A stretch of DNA of 59,150 bases from Prevotella sp. (GTDB taxonomy: Bacteria; Bacteroidota; Bacteroidia; Bacteroidales; Bacteroidaceae). Shown here piece after piece: positions 42,620-51,266 of this stretch. Location of the stretch: positions 1-59,150 of the forward strand of contig JAFRMM010000079.1 in assembly GCA_017430675.1 (NCBI GenBank), read 5' to 3'. The translations under genes and the position numbers were made by a program. The first letter of the stretch is position 1; each line of letters starts with the position of its first letter. The notes below the pieces were generated by a model. That model ran no database searches, was not told where the DNA came from, and saw nothing but the letters and a program-made list of their open reading frames with translations.

Positions 42620-43366
42620 TTACTTAATTGTTATCACACAACAGGAGACATTGTCAAGTCCCCCGTTCTTAATGGCAGCCTCACAGAGCATATTGGCATT
42701 GGCTCCATCCGCAAGCAGACGGGTAATATGCGCATCGGAGACCATGTCCGTCAGACCATCCGAACAGAGCAGATATCGGTCATCAGGGCGAACGTCTTCC
42801 GTCATCCTCACCAGATCGATATAGGAGTGACCACAGCCACCGCCGATGCAATTGGTGATGATACTGGAATGCTTGGCAGAACCCAGCATGGTATTCAGGG
42901 AATGGTCTGTCGTCAGTTGCGTCAACTCATCATTGCGGAAACGGTAAAGGCGGCTGTCGCCACAGTTCAACGAATAGAAGTCGCCAGCATAGTAGGCCAT
43001 GCCCACCAGGGTGGTTCCCATCCCCTTGAACTGTTCGTCAGCCCTTCCCTTCGAAGCCACGAAATTGTTGATGCCTTCCAGCCATCCGACAATTGCCTCA
43101 TTGAACTCACTGGCATTCAGTCCTGAGGGAATATCATGGTAATAAAACTGCAGATTATACAGGACGTCACTGCTGGCAACGTCGCCACGGTTATGGCCGC
43201 CCATGCCATCTGCAACGGCTATGATATATCTGTCATTATGATTCAGTGTCACATGGGTCTTATAGTCGTCATCGCGGACAAAATGGCTATCCACCAATAT
43301 CATGTCCTCATTCTGTTCCCTCACGCAGCCTACCCTACTGGCTGATGATATTTCCAATCCTATCAT
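42620..43366 (-). CDS. PP2C-family protein serine/threonine phosphatase
   Basis: 248 residues from MIGLEISSASRVG at 43366, 4 nt after the FHA gene stop; an upstream in-frame ATG is rejected. The PP2C metal-binding motifs are in order: RVGCVREQNEDM, VADGMGGHNRGDVAS, LNCGDSRLYRF, CSDGLTDMV. It should remove phosphates placed by the kinase encoded at 47247-50216. It lies directly between the signalling genes and metA. Confidence 0.92.
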   Translation of the reverse strand: MIGLEISSASRVGCVREQNEDMILVDSHFVRDDDYKTHVTLNHNDRYIIAVADGMGGHNRGDVASSDVLYNLQFYYHDIPSGLNASEFNEAIVGWLEGINNFVASKGRADEQFKGMGTTLVGMAYYAGDFYSLNCGDSRLYRFRNDELTQLTTDHSLNTMLGSAKHSSIITNCIGGGCGHSYIDLVRMTEDVRPDDRYLLCSDGLTDMVSDAHITRLLADGANANMLCEAAIKNGGLDNVSCCVITIK

Positions 43367-43370
43367 TTCC

Positions 43371-43937
43371 TTATCTGATAATAACCTGCAGACTGATGTT
43401 GGCAATGGTGAGAATATCACCGTTGTTCAGTTTCATTTCCACATCTGGCTGCAGAATATGCTGATTCAGTTTCGTTCCGTTTGATGAGTGCTTGTCGGCA
43501 ATGCACCAGCCTGTTTCCGGATTATACTTCAACTGGGCATGGACACCGGAGACATACGCATGTTTCTCAAAGAACTGGATATAGGGTCCCTTCCTTCGTC
43601 CGATAATGGCACCATTCATGGCTACAATACGTATGTTCAGGCTGTCGTTGGCAAGTGTCAGGACAGGGATACCACCTACCCTGCCAGTGCCACCAGGCTG
43701 GGAAACGTTCCCCATGGAGCCCATGCTGCTGGCATAGCCCTGGAGGGAACTCTGTACAGCAGCATTAGCAGGACTGTCGTTGGCACCAGGAGCCACCATC
43801 AGTCCACCGCAGTACGTACAACGACGGCCCATTCCCACACGCCCACACTGGTTGCAGAACAACAAAGCCTGTCCACACTGGTCACAAAAGTGTGAATCGT
43901 CGTCAATCTCTTCCTTACATGCTGGACAAATAATCAT
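43371..43937 (-). CDS. FHA domain protein with N-terminal zinc ribbons
   Basis: 188 residues. Residues 1-45 hold six to eight Cys in zinc-ribbon pairs (CPACKEE...CDQCG, CNQCG...CTYCGG). A Gly/Ser-rich linker (about 50-85) leads to a C-terminal FHA domain (about 95-180) with GRRKGPYIQ, VSGVHAQL (Ser-His) and SSNGTKLN, the phosphothreonine-recognition residues. It likely docks on the autophosphorylated kinase or a substrate. It is 3 nt from the AAA+ gene. Confidence 0.9.
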   Translation of the reverse strand: MIICPACKEEIDDDSHFCDQCGQALLFCNQCGRVGMGRRCTYCGGLMVAPGANDSPANAAVQSSLQGYASSMGSMGNVSQPGGTGRVGGIPVLTLANDSLNIRIVAMNGAIIGRRKGPYIQFFEKHAYVSGVHAQLKYNPETGWCIADKHSSNGTKLNQHILQPDVEMKLNNGDILTIANISLQVIIR

Positions 43938-43940
43938 CGT

Positions 43941-46900
43941 CTATAAATCTTCTGGTAATATAATCTGATATGTTTCCTTCGTCACCTGATCAGGCGGCAT
44001 CTGCGATACGCGTATCGAGAGTTTCTGAATGGTGGCATCAAGCAGGTTACGCATCTCACGGGCATTGCCCCATGAGTCGCCCTTGGCCAGCACCATCTTA
44101 TAGATCGTGTCAAGGGCCTTGAACTCTGCCGCCTGTGAGAGGGTATATTGATCCTTCTGGGCCATCGCCTTGAAGATAGCCAACAATTCATCTTCGTTAT
44201 AGTCGTCGATATGCAGTTTATGCGTGAAGCGGCTGGCCAGACCAGGATTCATCTGCATGAACTCCTCCATCTTGTCCTTATAGCCTGCTGCAATCACAAC
44301 GAACTTGCCACGATCGTCTTCCATACGCTTCATCAGCGTGTCAATGGCCTCCTTGCCATACTGGTCACCTCCGTCACTGAGGGTGTATGCCTCGTCGATG
44401 AAGAGAATACCACCCATGGCCTTGTCACACATGCCATTGACAATCTTCGGCGTCTCGCCCATGTATTTTCCTACCAACGTGGCACGACTGGTCTCCTGCA
44501 CACGACTTGTAGGCAGTATATCCATCGCCTGGAGAATCTCACCCATCTTACGGGCTATGGAGGTCTTTCCTGTACCGGGATTACCTGTCAGCACGAAGTT
44601 CATGGCCATCTGCTGCACCTTTCCGGCTCCCATGGCAGCACGCTGCTTCATGAACATGCTCTGTACGGCCAGACGGCGGATGGAGTTCTTGACGTTACGC
44701 ATGCCGACGAACTCATCCAACTCGTTGAGTACCTCATCCAACGGACGGGCGGCCTCGCTCTGGGCCATCGGCAGGTCTTCCTTCGTAAGGGCATACATGT
44801 CACTCTCCTGGAAGCCAGGATCATTCATCAGTTTGACAAGGCGCTGACTCTGGCGCTCCACGGCCTCATCGAAGATACGGCGCGCCTCACGGGCATTGCC
44901 GAAGTTCTTATCACGGCGCAGGTAGAGTTGCTCAAACTGACGATGGATGGCACCACGGGTGTCCTCATCCACCACAAAGTTCTTGCCATCTGCAAGATGC
45001 AGGAAGATCTCCGTCAGTTCATCAGGTGTATAATCGTCGAAATGTATCGTCTGTGTGAAACGGCTCTTCAAGCCTGGGTTGGTATCGATGAAGTCGTGCA
45101 TCTGGTCAGTATAGCCTGCCACGATACAGATGAACTTACCACGATCGTCCTCCAGACGTTTGAGCAGGGTATCTATCGCCTCAGAGCCGAAAGAATCTCC
45201 ATCACTGGACTTCAAGGTATAGGCCTCGTCAATGAAGAGCACGCCACCCAAAGCCTGATCCACCAACTGATTGGTCTTGATGGCTGTCTGACCCGAGTAG
45301 CCTGCCACCAGTTTGGAACGGTCCGCCTCCACCAGTTGTCCGCGTGACACGATTCCGAGGGTCTTGAAGATGTCGGCCATGATACGGGCCACCGTGGTCT
45401 TACCCGTTCCCGGATTACCGGTGAACACGTAGTGCTTTCCTTGGAACGTGTTGGTCTCGCCGCGCTTGATCTGGAGATTCAGATAAGATGTCAGGTTAGA
45501 AATCTCCTTCTTCACGCCACCCAGACCCACAAGACCGTCGAGTTTCGCCAGACAGTCGGCGACATTCACCGATTGCGGAGCCTCGTATGGCACATCTGCC
45601 GCCATGATGGTCATCAGTTCCTCGTTGGACATCGTGGAGATATCTGCCCCCTGCAGACGCTGTGCCTGTTTCTTACAGATCTGGTCGAAGAGCGTCCGCA
45701 TGGTACGGCCATTGGCAAAGTCCTTGCCACGGGAGTTGTACATCTCCGTGATCATTTTCCTAGCCAACTCTTCAGCCTCTGGCGAGAAGATGTATTTCTT
45801 CTCCTTGGCAAAGACCAGCATGATCTCGTACAGTTGCTCAGGAGAGTAGTCCTTGATATCGAGGAAATAGTTGAAGCGGCTGCGGAAGCCCGGGTTGATA
45901 CGGAAGAGGTTCTCCATCTCCGTACGGTAGCCGGCGGCAATCACCACGAACTGTCCGCGGTCGTCCTCCATGCGTTTCATCAGTTTCTCCAGTGCCTGCG
46001 TGCCCAGATTATCACGGTCGCCGGAGGCACTCAACGGAGCCAGCGTATAAGCCTCATCCACAAACAGGATACCACCCTTTGCCTTGTCGCACAGTCGATC
46101 CACGACCTTGGGGGTCTCTCCCTGATAGGGGCTCACCATCTTGGCACGATCGACCTCCACGACATGTCCGCTGTCAAGATAACCGATTGAGGCCAGGATC
46201 TCACCGAGTTTACGGGCAATGGTGGTCTTACCTGTTCCCGGATTTCCCGTAAGGATGATGTGCATCGCCATCTTCTCCTGCTCACCTAGTCCACGCTCTG
46301 CACGCTGGACACTGTTCTGCACGGAATAGGCAATCTCACGCACGGCACTCTTCACCTCATCCATGCCGATGAAGTTGTCAAGATCCTTCAGGATATCATC
46401 AACGGTCCGTTCCTCAGGTACGTAACCTGTGATATCCTCCTTCTCCACCTGTGCGGCATCCACACCACGGCTGATGAAATGGGTAAAGATATCCTCGGCT
46501 GTCTTTGTTGCCAGATGACCATTGCCGAAGGTCTCGTCCTTAATCTTAACCTGATACTTGAAGAAACGCGACAACTGACTATCTGCCTCCTCGGAGAACT
46601 TCGTGACGCCGTATTTCATCTGAAGGTTCAACTTACAGATATCCGTCAATTCCTGATAGCCAGGTGTCGGCAGACGGAAGGTGTATTTGAAACGGTTGGC
46701 CACGGCAGGGTTGCTCTCTAAGAAATCCTCCAGTCCCTTCGTCAGACCAGAAATGATCACAATAGGATTGTCCTCCCATTTGTCCATCTCGACAAACAGT
46801 TTGTCCAACGGGTTCACTTGGTTGGAATACTTATCCGGAAGCAGTTTCTGTACGTTGTCGAAGAACAGGATACCGTTCTTAGCCTTCTTGATGTTCTCAT

Positions 46901-47246
46901 CCCACTTATCGACAAAACGCTGGTAATCAACAGCATCGACCATGGTGAGTTTCGGTTTCTCGATGATCTTATGCTTGTAGAAATAGTCACGAAGGATCTC
47001 TGCCAGTGCAGTCTTTCCCGTTCCTGTCTCACCAATGACGACTGCATTCACAGAGATACGTACATTCGCAATGTCCTTTCTGGACCGCAAATAGGTATAG
47101 GTATCGACAATCGTCTTGAGTTGGCGCTTCACTTCGTCAAGCCCCACCAGTTTGTCGAGCATATCCTGTGCGGCCAGCGGCTGTCCGCACCACTTACAGA
47201 ACTTGGCAATGCTCCGGTTTTCCTTATGGCAATTCTCGCAGACCAT
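43941..47246 (-). CDS. Protein with zinc ribbon and four CbbX-like AAA+ modules
   Basis: 1101 residues. A zinc ribbon (CENCHKENRSIAKFCKWCG) opens the protein. Four P-loops follow: GETGTGKTAL (about residue 73), GNPGTGKTTIARKLG (about 333), GNPGTGKTTVARIM (about 611) and GNPGTGKTSIARKMG (about 889). Walker B motifs are FVDEAYTL or FIDEAYTL in modules 2-4 but FFDNVQKL in module 1, where the catalytic Glu is replaced by Asn, so module 1 may bind but not hydrolyse ATP. Modules 2-4 are of the CbxX/SpoVK type, remodelling ATPases. A single chain with four such modules is unusual. No known partner beyond the operon. Confidence 0.9.
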   Translation of the reverse strand: MVCENCHKENRSIAKFCKWCGQPLAAQDMLDKLVGLDEVKRQLKTIVDTYTYLRSRKDIANVRISVNAVVIGETGTGKTALAEILRDYFYKHKIIEKPKLTMVDAVDYQRFVDKWDENIKKAKNGILFFDNVQKLLPDKYSNQVNPLDKLFVEMDKWEDNPIVIISGLTKGLEDFLESNPAVANRFKYTFRLPTPGYQELTDICKLNLQMKYGVTKFSEEADSQLSRFFKYQVKIKDETFGNGHLATKTAEDIFTHFISRGVDAAQVEKEDITGYVPEERTVDDILKDLDNFIGMDEVKSAVREIAYSVQNSVQRAERGLGEQEKMAMHIILTGNPGTGKTTIARKLGEILASIGYLDSGHVVEVDRAKMVSPYQGETPKVVDRLCDKAKGGILFVDEAYTLAPLSASGDRDNLGTQALEKLMKRMEDDRGQFVVIAAGYRTEMENLFRINPGFRSRFNYFLDIKDYSPEQLYEIMLVFAKEKKYIFSPEAEELARKMITEMYNSRGKDFANGRTMRTLFDQICKKQAQRLQGADISTMSNEELMTIMAADVPYEAPQSVNVADCLAKLDGLVGLGGVKKEISNLTSYLNLQIKRGETNTFQGKHYVFTGNPGTGKTTVARIMADIFKTLGIVSRGQLVEADRSKLVAGYSGQTAIKTNQLVDQALGGVLFIDEAYTLKSSDGDSFGSEAIDTLLKRLEDDRGKFICIVAGYTDQMHDFIDTNPGLKSRFTQTIHFDDYTPDELTEIFLHLADGKNFVVDEDTRGAIHRQFEQLYLRRDKNFGNAREARRIFDEAVERQSQRLVKLMNDPGFQESDMYALTKEDLPMAQSEAARPLDEVLNELDEFVGMRNVKNSIRRLAVQSMFMKQRAAMGAGKVQQMAMNFVLTGNPGTGKTSIARKMGEILQAMDILPTSRVQETSRATLVGKYMGETPKIVNGMCDKAMGGILFIDEAYTLSDGGDQYGKEAIDTLMKRMEDDRGKFVVIAAGYKDKMEEFMQMNPGLASRFTHKLHIDDYNEDELLAIFKAMAQKDQYTLSQAAEFKALDTIYKMVLAKGDSWGNAREMRNLLDATIQKLSIRVSQMPPDQVTKETYQIILPEDL

Positions 47247-50216
47247 CTATTCCACGTCTCTTTCTAATTGTTTCACAATCTCTGAAGGTGCCTTCAGCGT
47301 ATTCGTATTCGGATTGCTGACATTCAACAGACTCGGACTGAAAATGATGAAGTCGAGCACGAATATCAGCGCCAGCATACTCCACAGTATATAATGCAGC
47401 ACACTCTCGCCACTGATGGAACGTACCTGATCCGTCACATCATTCAGGAGACCGAACTTCGAGCCATTGAACTTATACGACTTGGTCTTGAACGTATAAT
47501 ACAACGGTTCCAGCAACATCGATTTTATATCATTGTCCAGCACCTCCGCAATCAACTTGCTGTCGGCTTTCTGATCCCCCCGGAAGTCTGTGAGATGACA
47601 TACCAGCATATAGACCAACGTGATGACGATAATCGCCACGTTGAACAAAGAGGGATGGGACTGTCCAATATATTTTAATATTATAATAGGTATAAAAGAG
47701 GACAAGGCACCTAACAATCCCCACAGGAAGGAGAAAAAGAAATCATATCCTCGGAAATAGGCACGAGTGCCCACGATGATACCAGTCATACCACCCAGAG
47801 GAAGTCCTATCGACAGGAAAGTGTGCGATAGCAGATAGGTACGGTCCTTCACACCTATCAGCAGAACCAGGAGGATCCATAAGCCGCATAGTCCATAGAA
47901 CACCATCCGCCACAGTTTCTCTCTCCCTTTGGCATGCTGCCAGTTGTCTCGCACATTCTTGATTCTGTTGGTTGTCTCTTCTCGGGCATCGATGAAACGC
48001 TTGTAATAGGACTGGGTGACATCTATCTTTCCCAAAGCCATCAGCCACTCCTCCAACGCATGTTCGTATGCATAATCTGCGGAGAAGTCTGCAAACGGAT
48101 CTTCATGATAGAATACTGTCATCCACTGGCTCAGTGAACCATTGCGGATCTCTGTACGCATTTGCGCATTATTACGCGCATCAAGGTTCTTGCCATCCGT
48201 CAGTTCCGTTCCATCAGGCATCAGATAGACTGGTGTCACACCCAGAATACGACAGAAACGATAGCAGGCCGTCTTGGCATCGTATGCACCCAGGCGCTCA
48301 CGATTCTCCTCACTCTTTAGATCAAAGCAACGGTTATACTCATTCAGGATCTCCGTCCAGTTGTGCAACTGCGCATAGTAAGAGAACCTGCCGTTAAGTT
48401 CCGTCAGATCCTTCATCTCCTCTGCAAAATCCTTGTCGTCCAGATGCTGTGCACTCTTCAGGCGCTCTTTGAGTTGCTCACCGATCTGCATCGGCGTAAA
48501 GGCATTTTTGAGATCATAGCCTGCTTCACGATCCAGATTATACAGTACTTTGTATGCCAAAGACTCAGAATAGGGTTGTCCTTGTGTCAAGATACGCAGA
48601 CTCTCACAGGCCATCCGATCCTCATGGCTAAACATCCATGAGAGCAAACGACCATCCGTCAGACTATGCCAGTTATCCTTTGTCAGTTTTTCCTTACCAA
48701 AGGTCCTTACAATGTCCTTCAGACTAGACGAAGGATATTGGGAAATCAGCGGAATCTCCGGGTCTATCTCATAGACCAGTCGCATAATGGGTACATGGGC
48801 CTCCTGCTGCTGATCAGACTTCGTGAAATAGGAACGCAAACGATCCACATTGCACTTCGTATGAGACTCCAAATAAAGGAAAAGACTATCGTTAGGGTTC
48901 GTCAACAGCAGGGCGTAATCTTTCTGATAACTCAGCAGAGAGATGGCCACGCTGTGGGCATCATCACAGAGATTACCTTTCACATCCCTATACGGATAGG
49001 TGGGTTCCATCGCATAGACTGCGGCCATCAAACCGGCATGCTGATCCACAGGATAACGGTTCACTACGATATCCTTGACGATAGTGCTCAACTTCTGGTT
49101 ACCACACGACTCCAACCATGTACTGATACGTCCATTATAAAGATAGCCGATGGCCAGTTTCTCATTATCAAGCAACAGCGGGATCAGTTCGTGAATATTA
49201 TCAGCCACGAGGTTACGGTCCGGATCTACGATAAAACTCTTATACTTGAGGAATGGAGAAGAAAGATCCACTTTTGGACTACCGCCCTGGAACCACTCCT
49301 CTACCTGTTCATAACTCCAACGGTTCGTCGGATTTACAACTGTCAGACCCTGCACGATCATCCTGACGCGCTCTGGCAGTTCATGGATATGCGGAAGCCG
49401 TCCCTCGTTCTTCTGGCGCATCATCACCCGCTCGTTCGTGCTCATCGGCGACTCTCCCAGCCACAAGGCCATCAGGCAGATACCCAGGGAATAATAGTCA
49501 GCCGCAGGAGTCACCTCCACCACACCATCTATCACATCCGAATACATCTCCGGAGCCGCATAGATCGGCGTACGGGCCTGAGTGGTCTTATGGGCCTTGC
49601 CGTCCTGATCCAAAATACTGGAAATACCAAAGTCTCCCAAGACCAATTCTGTATGCTCTTTATCACGAAAGAAGAAATTGCTGGGCTTAATATCTTTGTG
49701 CAGGATATTGCACTGATGACAATAAGCAAGAGCCGCAGCCCCCTGTAGGGCTATACGACGGAACTTGTCCATGTCGCCGTTCAGGCGATAGTCAGCCATC
49801 GTACCTCCGCATAGGTATTCCATCAACTCATAATAGCGGTGCTTGCCATCCACGTAGGTCTTACCGAAATCATAGACCTTGACGATCATCTCAAACTCAA
49901 AGTTATAGACCGTCTGGAGGATTTTCCTGTTGACATCGAAATTAGGATAGTATATCTTCAGCACGAAGTTCTCCCCGTTCCGCTCAACCAGAAACACCTG
50001 CGCCTCTCCTGAGTTGTCGCTCAGAGACTGGACATTCCGGTAGTTTACGCCTTTCAGGACGAAAAAGTTATCCTGCACGTCTGTCTCGTCTGCAGTGATA
50101 CCGTCAGCCCTGACGGTACCATCCATGCCAGTACTCGGCATGAGGGGCTCAGACGGGTGCAGGGTGACATCAAGTTCCGACGGCCGTTTTGTAACATCAT
50201 TGTCCGTACTCATCAT
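47247..50216 (-). CDS. Membrane serine/threonine protein kinase
   Basis: 989 residues from ATG 50216, which overlaps the stop of the zinc-ribbon gene as ATGA. Kinase domain about residues 60-315: VLKIYYPNFD (ATP-anchoring Lys), ILHKDIKPSNFFF (catalytic loop) and LVLGDFGISSIL (DFG). The glycine loop is weak (SDNSGEAQVFLVERNG). A helical middle region (about 330-760) has no recognised domain. About five membrane helices lie between roughly 770 and 970 (FYGLCGLWILLVLLIGV; LPLGGMTGIIVGTRAYF; FFFSFLWGLLGALSSFIPIIIL; VAIIVITLVYMLV; LHYILWSMLALIFVLDFIIF). It likely phosphorylates the FHA-binding target. Confidence 0.9.
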   Translation of the reverse strand: MMSTDNDVTKRPSELDVTLHPSEPLMPSTGMDGTVRADGITADETDVQDNFFVLKGVNYRNVQSLSDNSGEAQVFLVERNGENFVLKIYYPNFDVNRKILQTVYNFEFEMIVKVYDFGKTYVDGKHRYYELMEYLCGGTMADYRLNGDMDKFRRIALQGAAALAYCHQCNILHKDIKPSNFFFRDKEHTELVLGDFGISSILDQDGKAHKTTQARTPIYAAPEMYSDVIDGVVEVTPAADYYSLGICLMALWLGESPMSTNERVMMRQKNEGRLPHIHELPERVRMIVQGLTVVNPTNRWSYEQVEEWFQGGSPKVDLSSPFLKYKSFIVDPDRNLVADNIHELIPLLLDNEKLAIGYLYNGRISTWLESCGNQKLSTIVKDIVVNRYPVDQHAGLMAAVYAMEPTYPYRDVKGNLCDDAHSVAISLLSYQKDYALLLTNPNDSLFLYLESHTKCNVDRLRSYFTKSDQQQEAHVPIMRLVYEIDPEIPLISQYPSSSLKDIVRTFGKEKLTKDNWHSLTDGRLLSWMFSHEDRMACESLRILTQGQPYSESLAYKVLYNLDREAGYDLKNAFTPMQIGEQLKERLKSAQHLDDKDFAEEMKDLTELNGRFSYYAQLHNWTEILNEYNRCFDLKSEENRERLGAYDAKTACYRFCRILGVTPVYLMPDGTELTDGKNLDARNNAQMRTEIRNGSLSQWMTVFYHEDPFADFSADYAYEHALEEWLMALGKIDVTQSYYKRFIDAREETTNRIKNVRDNWQHAKGREKLWRMVFYGLCGLWILLVLLIGVKDRTYLLSHTFLSIGLPLGGMTGIIVGTRAYFRGYDFFFSFLWGLLGALSSFIPIIILKYIGQSHPSLFNVAIIVITLVYMLVCHLTDFRGDQKADSKLIAEVLDNDIKSMLLEPLYYTFKTKSYKFNGSKFGLLNDVTDQVRSISGESVLHYILWSMLALIFVLDFIIFSPSLLNVSNPNTNTLKAPSEIVKQLERDVE

Positions 50217-51151
50217 ATATCGTCTTTTATTTCCTTCTTTGTATTTTTGCCGAGAATCACCCACTTACCGCCCATCTGCGGCTTGGCACACCCACATGGA
50301 CTAGAGTGGAGGGCGTGCTTGAAATTGCACTCCCAGGCCAATCTGATCCCCTGAGGCCTACACGCCATTGCATAGTTGCGTACCTGTGCAGGCTTCGGCT
50401 GTGGAACCTGGGCCATCTTTGTCAATATCTCTGATATCTTATCGAGTTTTTCCTTTCTTTTGGCCTCATGTTCCTGCTTACTGATACGCTTGTGCTCTGA
50501 CTCCGGGATGACTGGATTCACAACACCCCTGTCCTCTGCCAATAACTTCAGGACACGTTCACGCAATTTCACATTACTCTGGTCACGAAGCAGTTCCCTC
50601 TCAGAAGAATATGGAATGGTTAGTTCCAACTGCTGGAGTTCCGAGGCCAATTGCTGCATTTCCATGTATTCAGGCAACTGCTTCACCCGTTCCATCAACT
50701 GATGAGCCTCATCCGTCAACGGTGTTCCACACTGTTTACAGAAGGCGAAGTCGTTCAGGGTGTGACAGACAGGACAGACGATACCGCCCCTCGGACTTCC
50801 GCATTCTGGGCAGAACGCCTCATTACCTGTCAGATGAGCCCCACAAAACGAGCAGACATCCTTACGGATATAGTGTCGGCAAACCTCACAGAAATCTGCA
50901 TCAGCATCCAGATCTGCACCACAGTTAGGACAAGTCGTCTTACCGATGGGCTGACCGCAGGAAGCACAATAGACAGCCTCTGGCTCGTTCATGGTGCCAC
51001 AATAAGGACAACGCACACCCTGAGCCGTATGCATCTGCATCTGTTGCTCCATCTGCAAATCATTAGAATGCTCCACGGCTATTTCCTGATACTGCATCTG
51101 CTGCATCCCACGGTCTGTTCTTTCAGGATTTAGAGTAATATCATCATTCAT
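50213..51151 (-). CDS. Multi-zinc-ribbon protein
   Basis: 312 residues. Four double-Cys zinc ribbons follow one another (about residues 48-155): CPYCGTMNEPEAVYCASCG, CPNCGADLDADADFCEVC, CSFCGAHLTGNEAFCPECG, CPVCHTLNDFAFCKQCG. The C-terminal half is a charged helical region (KRISKQEHEAKRKEKLDKISEILTKM) plus a final cluster with CNFKHALHSSPCGCAKPQMGGKW. No enzymatic motif. As first gene of the kinase-FHA-AAA+ operon it is probably a scaffold or nucleic-acid/protein binding adaptor. Confidence 0.85.
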   Translation of the reverse strand: MNDDITLNPERTDRGMQQMQYQEIAVEHSNDLQMEQQMQMHTAQGVRCPYCGTMNEPEAVYCASCGQPIGKTTCPNCGADLDADADFCEVCRHYIRKDVCSFCGAHLTGNEAFCPECGSPRGGIVCPVCHTLNDFAFCKQCGTPLTDEAHQLMERVKQLPEYMEMQQLASELQQLELTIPYSSERELLRDQSNVKLRERVLKLLAEDRGVVNPVIPESEHKRISKQEHEAKRKEKLDKISEILTKMAQVPQPKPAQVRNYAMACRPQGIRLAWECNFKHALHSSPCGCAKPQMGGKWVILGKNTKKEIKDDI

Positions 51152-51173
51152 AAAACGCGTTTTAACTTAAGTT
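51151..51173. promoter_or_regulatory. Two adjacent palindromes in the leader of the signalling operon
   Basis: TAAAACGCGTTTTA (51151-51164) and AACTTAAGTT (51164-51173) are perfect palindromes lying between the predicted transcription start (near 51173) and the start codon at 51149-51151. Both are placed where a repressor or an RNA-structure control could act. Function is inferred. Confidence 0.5.
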
Positions 51174-51179
51174 TAGGTG

Positions 51180-51210
51180 CAAAATTAAGAAAATTTTCTA
51201 ATAAACCAAA
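51180..51210 (-). promoter_or_regulatory. Promoter of the kinase/FHA/AAA+ operon
   Basis: Minus-strand TTTG (51207-51210), 19-nt spacer, TAATTTTG (51180-51187), a full Bacteroidetes promoter. Its -33 box falls in the T tract of the pepO terminator (51208-51241), so the two elements share bases. Transcription should start near 51173. Confidence 0.82.
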
Positions 51211-51241
51211 AAAAACCGCCGTAAATTTATATTTACGACGG
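51208..51241 (-). terminator. Intrinsic terminator after the M13 peptidase gene
   Basis: On the minus strand CCGTCGTAAAT and ATTTACGGCGG form an 11-bp stem (one G-U pair) with the loop ATAA, followed directly by eight T. It ends the LolA-like/ABC-F/peptidase operon. Confidence 0.88.
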
Positions 51242-51266
51242 CATTTTATGCTATTTTGTCCAATTT

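Noticed and set aside
44148..45347. A 399-codon plus-strand open frame opposite the AAA+ gene
   Set aside because: Exact mirror of a strongly conserved AAA+ region; composition typical of a shadow frame.
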